This document shows, piece by piece, positions 53,923 through 62,245 of a stretch of 64,000 nucleotides of DNA. The translations under genes were made by a program, and so were the position numbers. Below the pieces are notes generated by a model. That model ran no database searches, had not been told where the DNA came from, and saw nothing but the letters and a program-made list of their open reading frames with translations. The stretch is from Lewinellaceae bacterium. Its GTDB lineage: Bacteria; Bacteroidota; Bacteroidia; Chitinophagales; Saprospiraceae. The first letter of the stretch is position 1, and the number at the start of each line of letters is the position of its first letter. Location of the stretch: NCBI GenBank assembly GCA_020636005.1, contig JACJYR010000006.1:1-64000 (forward strand). The letters run 5' to 3'.

Positions 53923-55224
53923 TCAGTCCTCATTTAAAAACTCAAATTGCCCCCTGGCCCTGACCACTTCCTCGTCGTAGTAGCCATATCTTTCTTCTAC
54001 GTCCCGCAATAGCGCTTCTGTTTCTTCTACTTTGTCAGGATCATCCATCATTCGGTACAATTTTGAGAAAATTTCTTTTGATTCTGGCGGCCTTTTCTCT
54101 ACTCCAAAGATGTCCCATAGGATAGAGTTGCTGTCCCTACCATAAGTATGCGGCGTGTCCTGAACCAACTGAAAATTGTCGAGAATGAAGACGTTTTCCT
54201 TTTTCAATGTGCTCAGCACCTGCGGCGAGTGGGTGGTGAGGATGAACTGGATGTTGGGGAAGGTGTCTCTTAGTGACTTAACTACCTTTCTTTGCCAATC
54301 AGGGTGTAAATGCTGTTCAATTTCGTCTATAAGTACGATACCGTGACCCTCAAGAGGGTTATTTAATTCTGAGTTAGCAATGTTTAGTCGCCTAGCGATG
54401 TCCCCCGTTAATGCAATTAGCATTTTTTCGCCATCAGAAAGACTCTTAATTGATAGTTTTCTTTCGTTCTTTTCAAGTATAAAATCTTCATGTGGTTGAC
54501 GTTGAACCCTAAAGTCCGTAACAGCCTCCAATAACTTTAATTTTGAAATTGCATTTCTAACTGTCTCTAATTCCTTTATGCGAAACTGAGCATTTCCCTT
54601 AGCCCGTATTTGCTCATTCTCAACATCTTCGAAACTTCTAAACCATTCAAAAAAATCATTAAAATTTATTGATTGGGCGAAAGCTCCTAAATACACATTA
54701 ATTGGCTGAATTGCACTAATGTCTCTTGCTTTAAGTGAGAGGTCTTGAGTTATTGCTCTTTTCGCAGGATAATAAACAAAAACTGAAATATTATTGAGCA
54801 AAGATTCCCTAATTTTAATTAAGTTATCCTCCGTAACAAATTTGTTTATCCAGGGGTTTGTGAGCTTAGAAATTGAAATGCTTCCAGCATAGTTTGTTAA
54901 CTCATTAATAATAGATATTTCCTTTCCCTGCACCTCAATTGTCAATTTTCGTTCACTTATGTAGACTGAAAAGTGAAAATCGGTCAAACGATCTCCAATG
55001 CTACAATATTCAAAATTTCTATAATCTCCGTTAATTACTTTTTCATTTTTAAACAGCTCGTAATAGTAAGTATAGAGTAGGCTTAAAATCCCCTCCAACA
55101 CACTCGTCTTCCCACTCCCATTCACCCCCACAAAAACCGCCAACCCGCTCTCCCCTTCCGGAAAGTCAATCACCAGTTCCTCAAACCCCCGAAAATTCTT
55201 CAGTTCCAATTTCTTGATTCTCAT
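53923..55224 (-). CDS. PtuA-like P-loop ATPase of a Septu-type defence pair
   Basis: 433 residues from the ATG at 55224 (MRIKKLELKNFRGFEELVIDF, the usual start of ABC-type defence ATPases). Walker A GVNGSGKT (33-40), signature SLSDGEK (261-267), Walker B VLIDEIE (297-303) and H-loop TTHSPQ (330-335) are all intact, and the C-terminus (ERYGYYDEEVVRARGQFEFL) resembles PtuA/retron ATPases. It is a sensor/regulator for the HNH nuclease that follows. The middle of the gene (about 54360-55080) is far more AT-rich than either end, which suggests acquired or recombined DNA. Confidence 0.85.
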   Translation of the reverse strand: MRIKKLELKNFRGFEELVIDFPEGESGLAVFVGVNGSGKTSVLEGILSLLYTYYYELFKNEKVINGDYRNFEYCSIGDRLTDFHFSVYISERKLTIEVQGKEISIINELTNYAGSISISKLTNPWINKFVTEDNLIKIRESLLNNISVFVYYPAKRAITQDLSLKARDISAIQPINVYLGAFAQSINFNDFFEWFRSFEDVENEQIRAKGNAQFRIKELETVRNAISKLKLLEAVTDFRVQRQPHEDFILEKNERKLSIKSLSDGEKMLIALTGDIARRLNIANSELNNPLEGHGIVLIDEIEQHLHPDWQRKVVKSLRDTFPNIQFILTTHSPQVLSTLKKENVFILDNFQLVQDTPHTYGRDSNSILWDIFGVEKRPPESKEIFSKLYRMMDDPDKVEETEALLRDVEERYGYYDEEVVRARGQFEFLNED

Positions 55225-55406
55225 GCCGATAAAGTTTAGCCCAGCCCTGCCAGGTTTTGGAACACCTTGCAAGGCCCGGTTATTCACTGTCCCCGCAAAT
55301 TTCTCATTTTCCCTGAATACTTGGGCCGGTACATGGTTTTTACGGCCAGCCTGCCTGCCGCCTTCCTTCCGCCGGCCCGGGTGCGAGGCTGCTTTTGCTG
55401 CAAGGT

Positions 55407-56135
55407 TTATAAAAAGTCGAATTCCTGCTGGACGATGGGCAATCCGAGGCTGTTGCAGATCAGCACCGTGCCAGCCCTGCCAGCATATTGCTCCCAATAC
55501 ATCGAAACGTGGTGCTGGGCGGGGTTGGGGAACAGGGTGAGGGCATCTTTGTCAATGCCAATATTGGCCAGGCGCACCTCGCTGAGCTTCGAGTTGCCGT
55601 CCACAAAAATCACCCGTACCCGGTAGAAGTTGGCCCCCTCCATCGGTGTTTTGTCCTTGTTTTTATAAACGCCCACTTGCTCACCCCTTTCAGAAGGCAC
55701 TTCAAAAAGTGGCAGGAAATGCAGCCCGTCGCCCGAACGCTCGATGACGAAACGGTCGTTTTTGTCTTCCGTGTTGGTCAACCAGGTGAGGTCAACTTCG
55801 CCAGCAGCCCCATTGGCCGTCAAGGCAATATGCTCGCTGTTGCCCATCAAAGGCACAATCGTACCACCAGCTGAACCGCAGGGATAAGGCTGCCATTCCC
55901 ACTCGGCGTATTCTCCACCATCCACCTTTTTGGCGATGAATTGGCCGGTAAGATACGTGGGGTTGCCTTCTTTAGAATTTTCCACGTCCAGGTTATCGAA
56001 GCGGACGCCCAGGTTCGCATTTTCGGTGGAGCTTTCCTTGATCTTTACATCATCTTCGCAATAAATTTTTATACAGCCAGCTTCGTCCGGGTTGATGGCA
56101 GAACGTTTTCCAAATTCTACCTTTTTTCTCACCAT
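55407..56135 (-). pseudogene. C-terminal fragment of a T9SS surface protein
   Basis: A 242-residue open frame that reads as the back half of a surface protein: VRFDNLDVENSKEGNPTYL, a fibronectin-like DLTWLTNTEDKNDRFVIERSGDG and a T9SS-like tail (LTLFPNPAQHHVSMY). The tail stops early (GLPIVQQEFDFL) and lacks the final strands of a sorting domain. It has no signal peptide, and an in-frame TGA lies in the repeat directly upstream. With the fragment at 56258-56563 it forms one broken gene. An unrelated short gene with a fortuitous start is a less likely alternative. Confidence 0.7.
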
Positions 56136-56146
56136 GAGTTCTGTTT

Positions 56147-56260
56147 TAGTAACGATGAAAAAATAACTTCACCATTTTGATTTTGGAAACCCCAGCAATG
56201 GAGGGGTTTTTTAAAAATAATCCCGATGTGAAATCGGGATTATTTTTCCTTCGATCCTTA
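56147..56260 (-). repeat. Dispersed hairpin repeat, copy R5
   Basis: TAGTAACGATG at its left end, CGATCCTTA at the right end, both stems as in R4. It separates the N-terminal fragment of a T9SS surface protein (stop codon at its border) from the C-terminal fragment. Confidence 0.88.
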
Positions 56261-56563
56261 GTTGATGTTGAGGTTTGCGCCAAAATTGTTGGAGAAAGTG
56301 CTGCCGGATAGCACGTTCAGGGATTGGGTGTCCAATACCTGTGCATTTTCAAAAGAACCCTTGGTCAGTATAGTGCCCGCATCGGCATAAAGCGTGCCGT
56401 CAGAGATTTGGGCATCGTTGCCGGGGCCTGGCAGCACGTTGTTCTGCCAGTTGGCAGGGTCGGACCATTCGCCCCCGTTGGGGCCTGTGTAAATGGTGGT
56501 TTGTGCAAAAACGCCTGCCCATAAGCATAGGCATAGCAAGGTCAAGTAAGTTTGGTTGCGCAT
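56258..56563 (-). pseudogene. N-terminal fragment of a T9SS surface protein
   Basis: 101 residues with an excellent signal peptide (YLTLLCLCLWAGVFAQ) and then TIYTGPNGGEWSDPANWQNN, a beta-solenoid-like start found in secreted Bacteroidota proteins (GSFENAQVLDTQSLNVLSG). The frame ends at NLNIN with a TAA that belongs to the border of the repeat element. A 101-residue secreted fragment of this type is unusual, so it is probably the front of a gene split by the repeat. The pieces on either side do not rejoin in one frame by simple excision, so more change has occurred. Confidence 0.7.
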
Positions 56564-57024
56564 AGTGATTGTTTTAAGCTATTGAATTTAAAACCGACGG
56601 CAGATGGTGGGGGAACCTAAAATAGTTGCCGAAGGAACTGACATACGTGCTGTGATGTGCGGAAGTAAGACCGGAGTGACCAGTGAGCATTTTTCAAAAA
56701 ACAGGAACGGGAAAAAGGCTATAACCAATGATCCTGCAAGCGTGAAAGTTGTGAGAAGCCAGGTTCGGGAAGCTAAGTTGTGTAACTAAAGGCGGGAGGA
56801 ATAACTGCTTAAAATGAGAAAGAAGGTTTGAAAAGTAATCTTTCCTGACATTCCTGCCAAGATTTTTTTGAACGGATGGGATATCAGGGGGATTTCGGGC
56901 TTGTTGGCTTTTGGGGATTATGCGGCGGACGGGGGATGTCGGACGGCAATACTTTGATTGTCATAGCCTTGTTTTTGGCAAAAATGACAACACCATCCTT
57001 GTTTCTATACAATTACTTTAAGTG
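56564..57024. other. Gene-free interval
   Basis: About 460 bp with no gene, RNA or repeat I recognise; AT-rich with G-runs. The region between the broken T9SS gene and the hairpin at 57025 may be decayed sequence. Confidence 0.5.
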
Positions 57025-57068
57025 CGTCCCTGGGAGGCCGGGTAAAATAACCCGGCCTCCCAGGGACG
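57025..57068. repeat. Perfect 19-bp inverted repeat (strong hairpin)
   Basis: CGTCCCTGGGAGGCCGGGT pairs perfectly with ACCCGGCCTCCCAGGGACG across a 6-nt AAAATA loop. No T-run follows on either strand, so it is a REP-like or transfer-associated palindrome rather than a plain terminator. Confidence 0.8.
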
Positions 57069-57270
57069 AAAATAAGCGGCTTCCTATACAGACCTTTGGG
57101 CCAAAAGCAATGGGTGGATATTTCGGAAACTTTGGCTGTTTTTTATCTTTCATCGTTAATAGCATTTTTTCAAAGCTACTGTTTTTTTGGTTCAATGTCC
57201 TGTCAATGCCTGGCAAAATACACTTGTAGGATTAGGGGTAAAACGTTGAATACGAGGATGTTGAACCCCC

Positions 57271-58029
57271 TCACCACACCACATCCGGCCCCGCCTCCGC
57301 CCAACGGGGAAAATTGGTCACTACCATACGGCGAAACTTAGACAGCAGCGCCAGCACCTGGATGATACCGTCTTCCTTTTCCGGGAAAGCGTCCAGCATC
57401 GCCTGCCAGGCGGCCATGCTCCGTTCGATGGCCAGCATGACGATACGGGCCGTGCGGTTGGCGTCGCTTTGTTCGGGGCTGCCCCAGTGGTCTTCATGCA
57501 TGTCGTCGAGGCCGCCGATGGCCCGCCGCATTTTCACCCCGATAAAAAAGGTGTACCAATGGATGACCTCCGACTGGGCTTTCACCTCTTCCCATTTCGC
57601 CAGGGCTTCCTGTTCACCAGAGAGGCCCATTTCCACCCAGCTGATAGTCTCCTGGCCTTTCTCTTCAAAATACGCTTTGTTTTCTTCGAAAAATAAGCGG
57701 CAGCTTTCGATATATTCCTTATGGATATCCTCGCACTGTGCTTCCAGCCGGGCGGCCCGTTTGCTGGGCGGCTCTTCTTCCACGTCGGGCAGGTTGTCAA
57801 GGTCAATGCCCGCTTCGGCGGCGTGCTGGCGGAGTAGTTCAAACGTCTGTGCCAGGCGCTTCCCGACCTGCGCCCAGATCTCCTCGTCGGAGAGATCCTT
57901 GTACAGCGGGTCAATGCCATCTTCCACGTCCATTTGGAAATTGTAGCAGCGGTCGGTGTATTTGCAGCGCTCGCACCAGCGGTCGCAGTAGTTGTAGATG
58001 CTATCGATGTAGTGTTCGTTTTCTTCCAT
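57271..58029 (-). CDS. Hypothetical protein with N-terminal Cys cluster
   Basis: 252 residues, soluble, mostly helical. The N-terminus has CxxxCxxCx5C (C15, C19, C22, C28 in NYCDRWCERCKYTDRC), which resembles a metal or Fe-S binding site. The remainder is long amphipathic helices (KRAARLEAQCEDIHKEYIE; WEEVKAQSEVIHWYTFFIG). I do not recognise a family. It lies just past the first of the five NTPase remnants and on the same strand. Whether it belongs to the same accessory block is not clear. Confidence 0.65.
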   Translation of the reverse strand: MEENEHYIDSIYNYCDRWCERCKYTDRCYNFQMDVEDGIDPLYKDLSDEEIWAQVGKRLAQTFELLRQHAAEAGIDLDNLPDVEEEPPSKRAARLEAQCEDIHKEYIESCRLFFEENKAYFEEKGQETISWVEMGLSGEQEALAKWEEVKAQSEVIHWYTFFIGVKMRRAIGGLDDMHEDHWGSPEQSDANRTARIVMLAIERSMAAWQAMLDAFPEKEDGIIQVLALLSKFRRMVVTNFPRWAEAGPDVVW

Positions 58030-58080
58030 CGTATTTTTGGAATTAAAGGTAGGGAAAAGGGGAGAATACCGGCGGTTGTT

Positions 58081-58152
58081 TCATTTTGCTTTCAACCACC
58101 GATTTGCAAAATACGCCTGCAAAATGCGGTGGCGGAATGGCCAGCAATGACT
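58081..58152 (-). pseudogene. NACHT/STAND NTPase 3' remnant T1
   Basis: Read on the minus strand the stretch encodes WPFRHRILQAYFANRW before a TGA at 58081-58083. This resembles the C-terminal end (FiHrllLEhFA-type) of NACHT-family NTPases. It starts at the DUF6155 stop codon in the same frame, with no start codon of its own. Confidence 0.65.
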
Positions 58153-58677
58153 TCAAAAATGCTCGTTGTACAAGTCTTCTAACGACTCGGTGTACCAATA
58201 ATCTAGGTTATCCGGCCGGAACAGTGCTTCGCAACGTTCCCTAAACTGTTCGCCCAGTTTGTGCTCCGCCATCATTTCCACGGCTTTTTTAAAGGCACTG
58301 ATGCTTGCGTTGTAATCCGCATCCGGCATGCCGCCGAACTCATTGGCGAATTCCGTCGCCATTTCTACCCGGTAGAGGAACAGGTCAATGACTTCCGAAG
58401 GGAATACGGATATTTTTTCAAAATTAGCAAGCAGGGTGCGCAGTCCCGCATTGCTGGATTTGCGGGGGTTGCCCGTGCGGGTCCAGAACTGGTTGTAAAC
58501 CTTCTTTTTGTAATCTTCCAGCATGGCCTTGCGCTCCGCATCGGACATGAGTTCCTGGGCATAAAACTCCTGTACTTGCGGCAGTTTGGTGAACAGCTTT
58601 AATAGTTCTTCCCGCAGTCCGGCTTCGTCGAGGCTGTCGAGGTATTTTTTGAAATCGGTGAGTTTTGGTTTGGCCAT
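58153..58677 (-). CDS. DUF6155-family protein
   Basis: About 174 residues from the ATG at 58677 (MAKPKLTDFKKYLDSLDE). Fully helical, soluble. Matches what I remember of DUF6155 proteins (LREELLKLFTKLPQVQEFYAQEL, DAERKAMLEDYKKKV, EVIDLFLYRVEMATEFANEFG). Function unknown; related proteins are common accessory genes in Bacteroidota and Bacillota. Flanked by NTPase remnants T2 upstream and T1 downstream, so it looks like a cassette within the accessory region. No partner gene is adjacent. Confidence 0.75.
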   Translation of the reverse strand: MAKPKLTDFKKYLDSLDEAGLREELLKLFTKLPQVQEFYAQELMSDAERKAMLEDYKKKVYNQFWTRTGNPRKSSNAGLRTLLANFEKISVFPSEVIDLFLYRVEMATEFANEFGGMPDADYNASISAFKKAVEMMAEHKLGEQFRERCEALFRPDNLDYWYTESLEDLYNEHF

Positions 58678-58726
58678 GGTTTGGTGCAAATTAATTTGGT
58701 TGTTTATGGCTCAAATTTCTAAAAAT

Positions 58727-58795
58727 CTATGATTTCTCCCGCCACTGCCCCGCAAAAAGCTCCTGGAGGCTGCGTTTGCGGGTGCCGCTGTTTGA
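58727..58795 (-). pseudogene. NACHT/STAND NTPase 3' remnant T2 (degenerate)
   Basis: Encodes SGTRKRSLQELFAGQWREKS before a TAG at 58727-58729. The FRHRILQEHFAGQW motif is partly lost; only ELFAGQW is clear. Confidence 0.55.
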
Positions 58796-58839
58796 AAGAT
58801 GGGTACGGGAGTTTGGGGATTTGTGAGGTGAAATGGCAA

Positions 58840-59271
58840 TCATTCCTTGTCCCCCGTAAAATACCAACCTGCTGGCTGGATTTTAAAATCCAGGACATCC
58901 TTAAAAGGAGCTATTTTTTTCAAAGCTTCCGATGGTTCAAACGGCGTTTGTTGGCTTTGTTTCCAATCCTTCATGTCCATCGTACCGAAAACGAAACAAT
59001 TTTCAGGCTTGAATTTCATCCCCCATGACTCCACCAATTGCTGCAAGAATGATTCTATTTCCGACTTTCTCTTGATGATAAGCTCGCACTCCGTGCAAAA
59101 CTTGCAGTCCATCCGGAGCGAAACCATCCTGTGAAATTTCAACGGTTTTTCCCCATAGTGAATCATCATGCAAAATTTCCGCACCCTGGTTTTTGTGTAG
59201 CATTTCGGGCATTTCGTCCATGCGTATTCATCATGGGGATTTGGGTAGAAGTGATATTTTGGTCGATTCAT
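58840..59271 (-). CDS. Zinc-ribbon-like hypothetical protein
   Basis: 143 residues. The N-terminal half has paired CxxC motifs (C21, C24; C56, C59, C62) in WTKCPKCYTKT and CKFCTECELI, which suggests a zinc-ribbon-like fold. The C-terminal half (DVLDFKIQPAGWYFTGD) is a small alpha/beta region. I recall similar hypotheticals in Bacteroidota but know no function. Between remnant T2 and a truncated gene pair. Confidence 0.7.
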   Translation of the reverse strand: MNRPKYHFYPNPHDEYAWTKCPKCYTKTRVRKFCMMIHYGEKPLKFHRMVSLRMDCKFCTECELIIKRKSEIESFLQQLVESWGMKFKPENCFVFGTMDMKDWKQSQQTPFEPSEALKKIAPFKDVLDFKIQPAGWYFTGDKE

Positions 59272-59311
59272 GTTTCCATTTTTAAATTTTACCCAAACTT
59301 ACAAAACAACT

Positions 59312-59461
59312 ATGAGCGAATTCCAATGCTACAAGTTCAAGGCCATTGACCGCCCGCTGACCGACAGCGAACGCCGGGAGGTGGACGAACTCTCCAGCGA
59401 TGGGCAGGTAACCTCCACCTCCGCCACTTTCATCTACCATTACAAAGGCTTCCGCCACAAT
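59312..59461 (+). pseudogene. N-terminal fragment of a conserved hypothetical gene
   Basis: The ATG at 59312 starts a frame reading MSEFQCYKFKAIDRPLTDSE then TSATFIYHYKGFRHN, which resembles the start of a conserved hypothetical protein family (YxxFxAIDRPLT...YHxGDFxGDP). The recognisable part stops near 59461. Beyond that the plus strand reads as antisense of the truncated PIN gene. The rest of the gene is gone. Confidence 0.6.
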
Positions 59462-59613
59462 AAACGCTCCCGGTGTTTGTGGATTTCGAGGCGAAGGTAT
59501 TGGCAAGTGTTGAATTCGAGCAGCCCCTCGGAGTTCATTAGCAGATCGCCGATCTTGCTTTCCGTGTTCAGGATGGCGCTGAAGGCGATGTTGGTGTCCA
59601 CCACGATTTTCAC
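59440..59613 (-). pseudogene. Truncated PIN-domain toxin (VapC-like)
   Basis: Begins with GTG at 59613, overlapping the antitoxin stop codon (GTGA). The first ~53 residues (VKIVVDTNIAFSAILNTESK, then IGDLLMNSEGLLEFNTCQYL) are the N-terminus of a PIN-domain ribonuclease, with the first catalytic Asp in VDTNI. The reading frame ends at 57 residues, less than half a PIN domain, at the join to the tail-to-tail fragment. The remaining catalytic acids are absent, so it cannot be active. Confidence 0.75.
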
Positions 59614-59816
59614 GGGCGCAGGAATTTATCCTTGTTTGCATCCCACCAGCTTTTGTTTACTTCTTTCGCCAACTGGTCAACCTGTTCCTGCTTGGCTTTG
59701 CTGGTTTCCACGGCGGCTTTGTACTGCAGGTAGTCCAATAGCCGCTGCACGTCTTCCGGGTCGGTCGTGGCGGGCAATTTGATGATGATTTCCTTATCTG
59801 TTCTTTCGATGGTCAT
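59610..59816 (-). CDS. Antitoxin of a broken PIN-domain toxin system
   Basis: A 68-residue protein: a short beta-strand start (MTIERTDKEIIIKLPATTDP) and a helical C-terminus, typical of small antitoxins found just upstream of PIN toxins in Bacteroidota. Its stop codon overlaps the GTG start of the toxin frame. Since the toxin is truncated, it is a relic with no partner here. Upstream lies NTPase remnant T3. Confidence 0.7.
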   Translation of the reverse strand: MTIERTDKEIIIKLPATTDPEDVQRLLDYLQYKAAVETSKAKQEQVDQLAKEVNKSWWDANKDKFLRP

Positions 59817-59861
59817 TTGCTGAAATTTTGCTTTGCAAACTTAACCTTTTTGGGAGAGGAA

Positions 59862-59960
59862 TCAAATCGGAGGTTCCTCCTTCCACTGCCCCGCAAAATA
59901 CTCCTGTATGATGCGGTACTGAAAGCGCCAGGTGAGTCGAACATGCTCGGCCAAGCTCAA
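59862..59960 (-). pseudogene. NACHT/STAND NTPase 3' remnant T3
   Basis: Encodes VRLTWRFQYRIIQEYFAGQW and KEEPPI before a TGA at 59862-59864. Clear match to T4 and T5. The upstream side becomes unrelated within ~20 codons. Confidence 0.7.
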
Positions 59961-60084
59961 ATTTTTTAGTTTGCGGCCTTAAACCTTTTCCTAAAAGCAC
60001 AATCAGACTGCTTTTGACTTAAAGAGCATGTCGTTACAAGCGGCTTGTTGCCGTTGTGTTAACCACCGCTTAAATCTCGGTTCA

Positions 60085-61701
60085 ATGATTAAAAAAAGCC
60101 TTTTGCCCATCTTTGTTTCGCTTGCTTTTGCTTCGCAAATTTTTGCCCAGCAAAACGTCCTGTTGATTATCGCCGACGACATCGGCACAGACTATTGCGG
60201 TTTTTATGAAGATGCACAAGACACGGCCAACATGCCCCATGTAAGCTCGCTTTTGGGCAAGGGCGTTCGCTTTACCAATGCCTGGTCAAGCCCCACTTGC
60301 TCGCCCACTCGGGCTGGTATTTTGACGGGGAGATATTCCTTTCGCACAGGTGTCGGCACCGCTATTTCGGGGCCAGATTACACTGAGCTGGACACTTCGG
60401 AAACCACGATTGGGAAGTTGCTAAAAAATGCCGCCCCGGTCACCTACGCCACGGCGAACATCGGCAAGTGGCACCTCAACCAGCCGACGCCGCAGTCCTG
60501 GATTTATCCGAACCTGATGGGTTACGACCATTTTTCGGGCAATTACCTGGGTGAATTGACAGATTATTTTGATTGGAAAAAAGTGGTGGATGGGACAAGC
60601 CCTGTCACCGTTAGCAATTACGCCACGACGGAAACCGTGAACGATGCCATCAATTGGCTTGACGGTTTGAACGGCAGCCAGCCTTTTTTTCTTTGGCTGG
60701 CCTTCAACGCCCCGCATACGCCCTTTCACTTGCCGCCCGATTCGCTGCATACCGTACCGGGGCTAACGGGCACACAGATGGACATCAATCAAAACCCAAA
60801 AAATTATTTTCGGGCGATGACCGAAGCAATGGACACGGAATTCGGGCGCCTGTTGCAATGGCTCGACCAGCAGGGCCAACTCGACAGCACGAACATCATC
60901 TTCGTCGGCGACAACGGCAACCTGAAACGGGTTTCGCAACTCCCCGACACCACACGGGGCAAGGGCACTATTTACGAGTATGGGGTTCACGTCCCGTTCA
61001 TCATTGCCGGGCCAGCAGTAGCATCGCCGGGCCGCATCAGCGAGGCGCTCGTGAGCACACCAGACATCTTCGCCACCATTCTTGAACTGGCGGGCTTTGA
61101 CGACTGGCCCTCCGAGATTCCTGTTGACAAGCCCGTTGATTCCAGGAGCCTGGTGCCCATTTTGAAAAACCAAAGCGAAGCCGAAAGGGACTGGAATTTC
61201 ACTGAGCAATTCAGTCCGCAGCCCGACCCCGATGATGGCAAAACTATCCGAAACCTCGCCTACAAGCTCCTCCATTTCGACGATGGCCACCAGGAGTTTT
61301 ACCACCTCGCCACCGACCCATCAGAGCAAAGCGATTTGCTCCTTCAAGCACTTGACGCAGAAGCGGCCAGCAATTATGACTACCTCTGCCATGAACTCAG
61401 CCAACTCACCGGCACGAGCGCCTGTGATCCCATCCTCCTTGACACAAAAACAATTGACCATGATGACGGCCTGGCTCTTTTTCCCAACCCTACGAGCGGG
61501 ATCTTTTTTTTGAAAATGGAAAACGCCGACGGAGGGCCTGTGGAAGTCGCTGTTTTCGACCTGTTGGGCAGGGAGGCTGCCTCATTTTTTGGGAACGGCC
61601 CTTTGCTGAAAGTAGAAAGCTCAAACCTGGCAGCGGGCCGGTATTTTGTGAGAGTACAGCAGGGGGAAGGCGTTTGGTGGAGCGGGTTGGTGAAAATTTG
61701 A
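60085..61701 (+). CDS. T9SS-secreted sulfatase (arylsulfatase family)
   Basis: 538 residues from the ATG at 60085 (MIKKSLLPIFVSLAFASQIF, signal peptide). Sulfatase motifs: metal-binding DD at 31-32 in LLIIADDIGTDYC, the catalytic Cys72 in CSPTR (formylglycine site), and IGKWHLNQ. The C-terminal ~75 residues (LFPNPTSGIFFLKMEN, LAAGRYFVRVQQGEGV) form a T9SS type A sorting domain, so it should be secreted and desulfate polysaccharides. It would need the formylglycine-generating enzyme, not seen here. Flanked by remnants T3 and T4, and the only plus-strand gene between them. Confidence 0.92.
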   Translation: MIKKSLLPIFVSLAFASQIFAQQNVLLIIADDIGTDYCGFYEDAQDTANMPHVSSLLGKGVRFTNAWSSPTCSPTRAGILTGRYSFRTGVGTAISGPDYTELDTSETTIGKLLKNAAPVTYATANIGKWHLNQPTPQSWIYPNLMGYDHFSGNYLGELTDYFDWKKVVDGTSPVTVSNYATTETVNDAINWLDGLNGSQPFFLWLAFNAPHTPFHLPPDSLHTVPGLTGTQMDINQNPKNYFRAMTEAMDTEFGRLLQWLDQQGQLDSTNIIFVGDNGNLKRVSQLPDTTRGKGTIYEYGVHVPFIIAGPAVASPGRISEALVSTPDIFATILELAGFDDWPSEIPVDKPVDSRSLVPILKNQSEAERDWNFTEQFSPQPDPDDGKTIRNLAYKLLHFDDGHQEFYHLATDPSEQSDLLLQALDAEAASNYDYLCHELSQLTGTSACDPILLDTKTIDHDDGLALFPNPTSGIFFLKMENADGGPVEVAVFDLLGREAASFFGNGPLLKVESSNLAAGRYFVRVQQGEGVWWSGLVKI

Positions 61702-61747
61702 TGAATGTGTTTTCTGGATTCAAGGGCAAAGTTCCAAAATTCGTGAT

Positions 61748-61937
61748 TCAGATCTCCTCCTGCCACTGCCCGGCAAAATGCTCTTGCAGGATGCGGTGGC
61801 GGAAACGCCAGGTGGCGCCGTCTGTTTCGAGGAGATGCCGCCCGGTCATTTCATTCAGGAAATCCACGAGGCGCAGGGGCAGCACCCCGGCACGGTAGAG
61901 TTGCCAGCGGAGCAGCCCGTGTTGGAGGATGGAGAAG
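61748..61937 (-). pseudogene. NACHT/STAND NTPase 3' remnant T4 (longest)
   Basis: The longest and clearest remnant: LLRWQLYRAGVLPLRLVDFL, then ETDGATWRFRHRILQEHF and AGQWQEEI before a TGA at 61748-61750. The LLRWxLYRxGxLPxRLVxFL-RFRHRILQEHFA pattern is typical of the C-terminal region of NACHT/STAND NTPases. It follows the RelE/ParE stop codon at 61952 in the same frame, with no start codon between. Confidence 0.8.
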
Positions 61938-61951
61938 TGGAAGGCACAAAA

Positions 61952-62245
61952 TCATCTGCCCTGCCAACGCTTCGGGTTTCTACTGGCGTGAATGATTGCT
62001 ACAATCAAAATCACGTCGCCATGCAGTTCATAAATGACAAAGAATGGAAACCTGACTGGCAATGCCTTGCGCCGTTGCTGATAAGCCTTCGGAAAAGAGG
62101 CAGGGTTTGAAAGGATAAGCTGCACAACTTCGTCTATCGCATCCATGAATTCTATACCCAGCCCTTGACGTTGCCCTTCATACCAGTTAAATGCATCTTG
62201 CAATTCCTCCAAAGCCAATTGGTGGAAAATGAGCATATAGTTCAT
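61952..62245 (-). CDS. RelE/ParE-family toxin
   Basis: 97 residues, standard for the fold (MLIFHQLALEELQDAFNWYE, GLGIEFMDAIDEVVQLIL, ALPVRFPFFVIYELHGDVIL, AIIHASRNPKRW). ParE members poison gyrase and RelE members cleave mRNA; the choice cannot be made. The ATGA overlap with the upstream antitoxin stop is typical of toxin-antitoxin operons. Flanked by remnants T4 and T5. Confidence 0.85.
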   Translation of the reverse strand: MNYMLIFHQLALEELQDAFNWYEGQRQGLGIEFMDAIDEVVQLILSNPASFPKAYQQRRKALPVRFPFFVIYELHGDVILIVAIIHASRNPKRWQGR

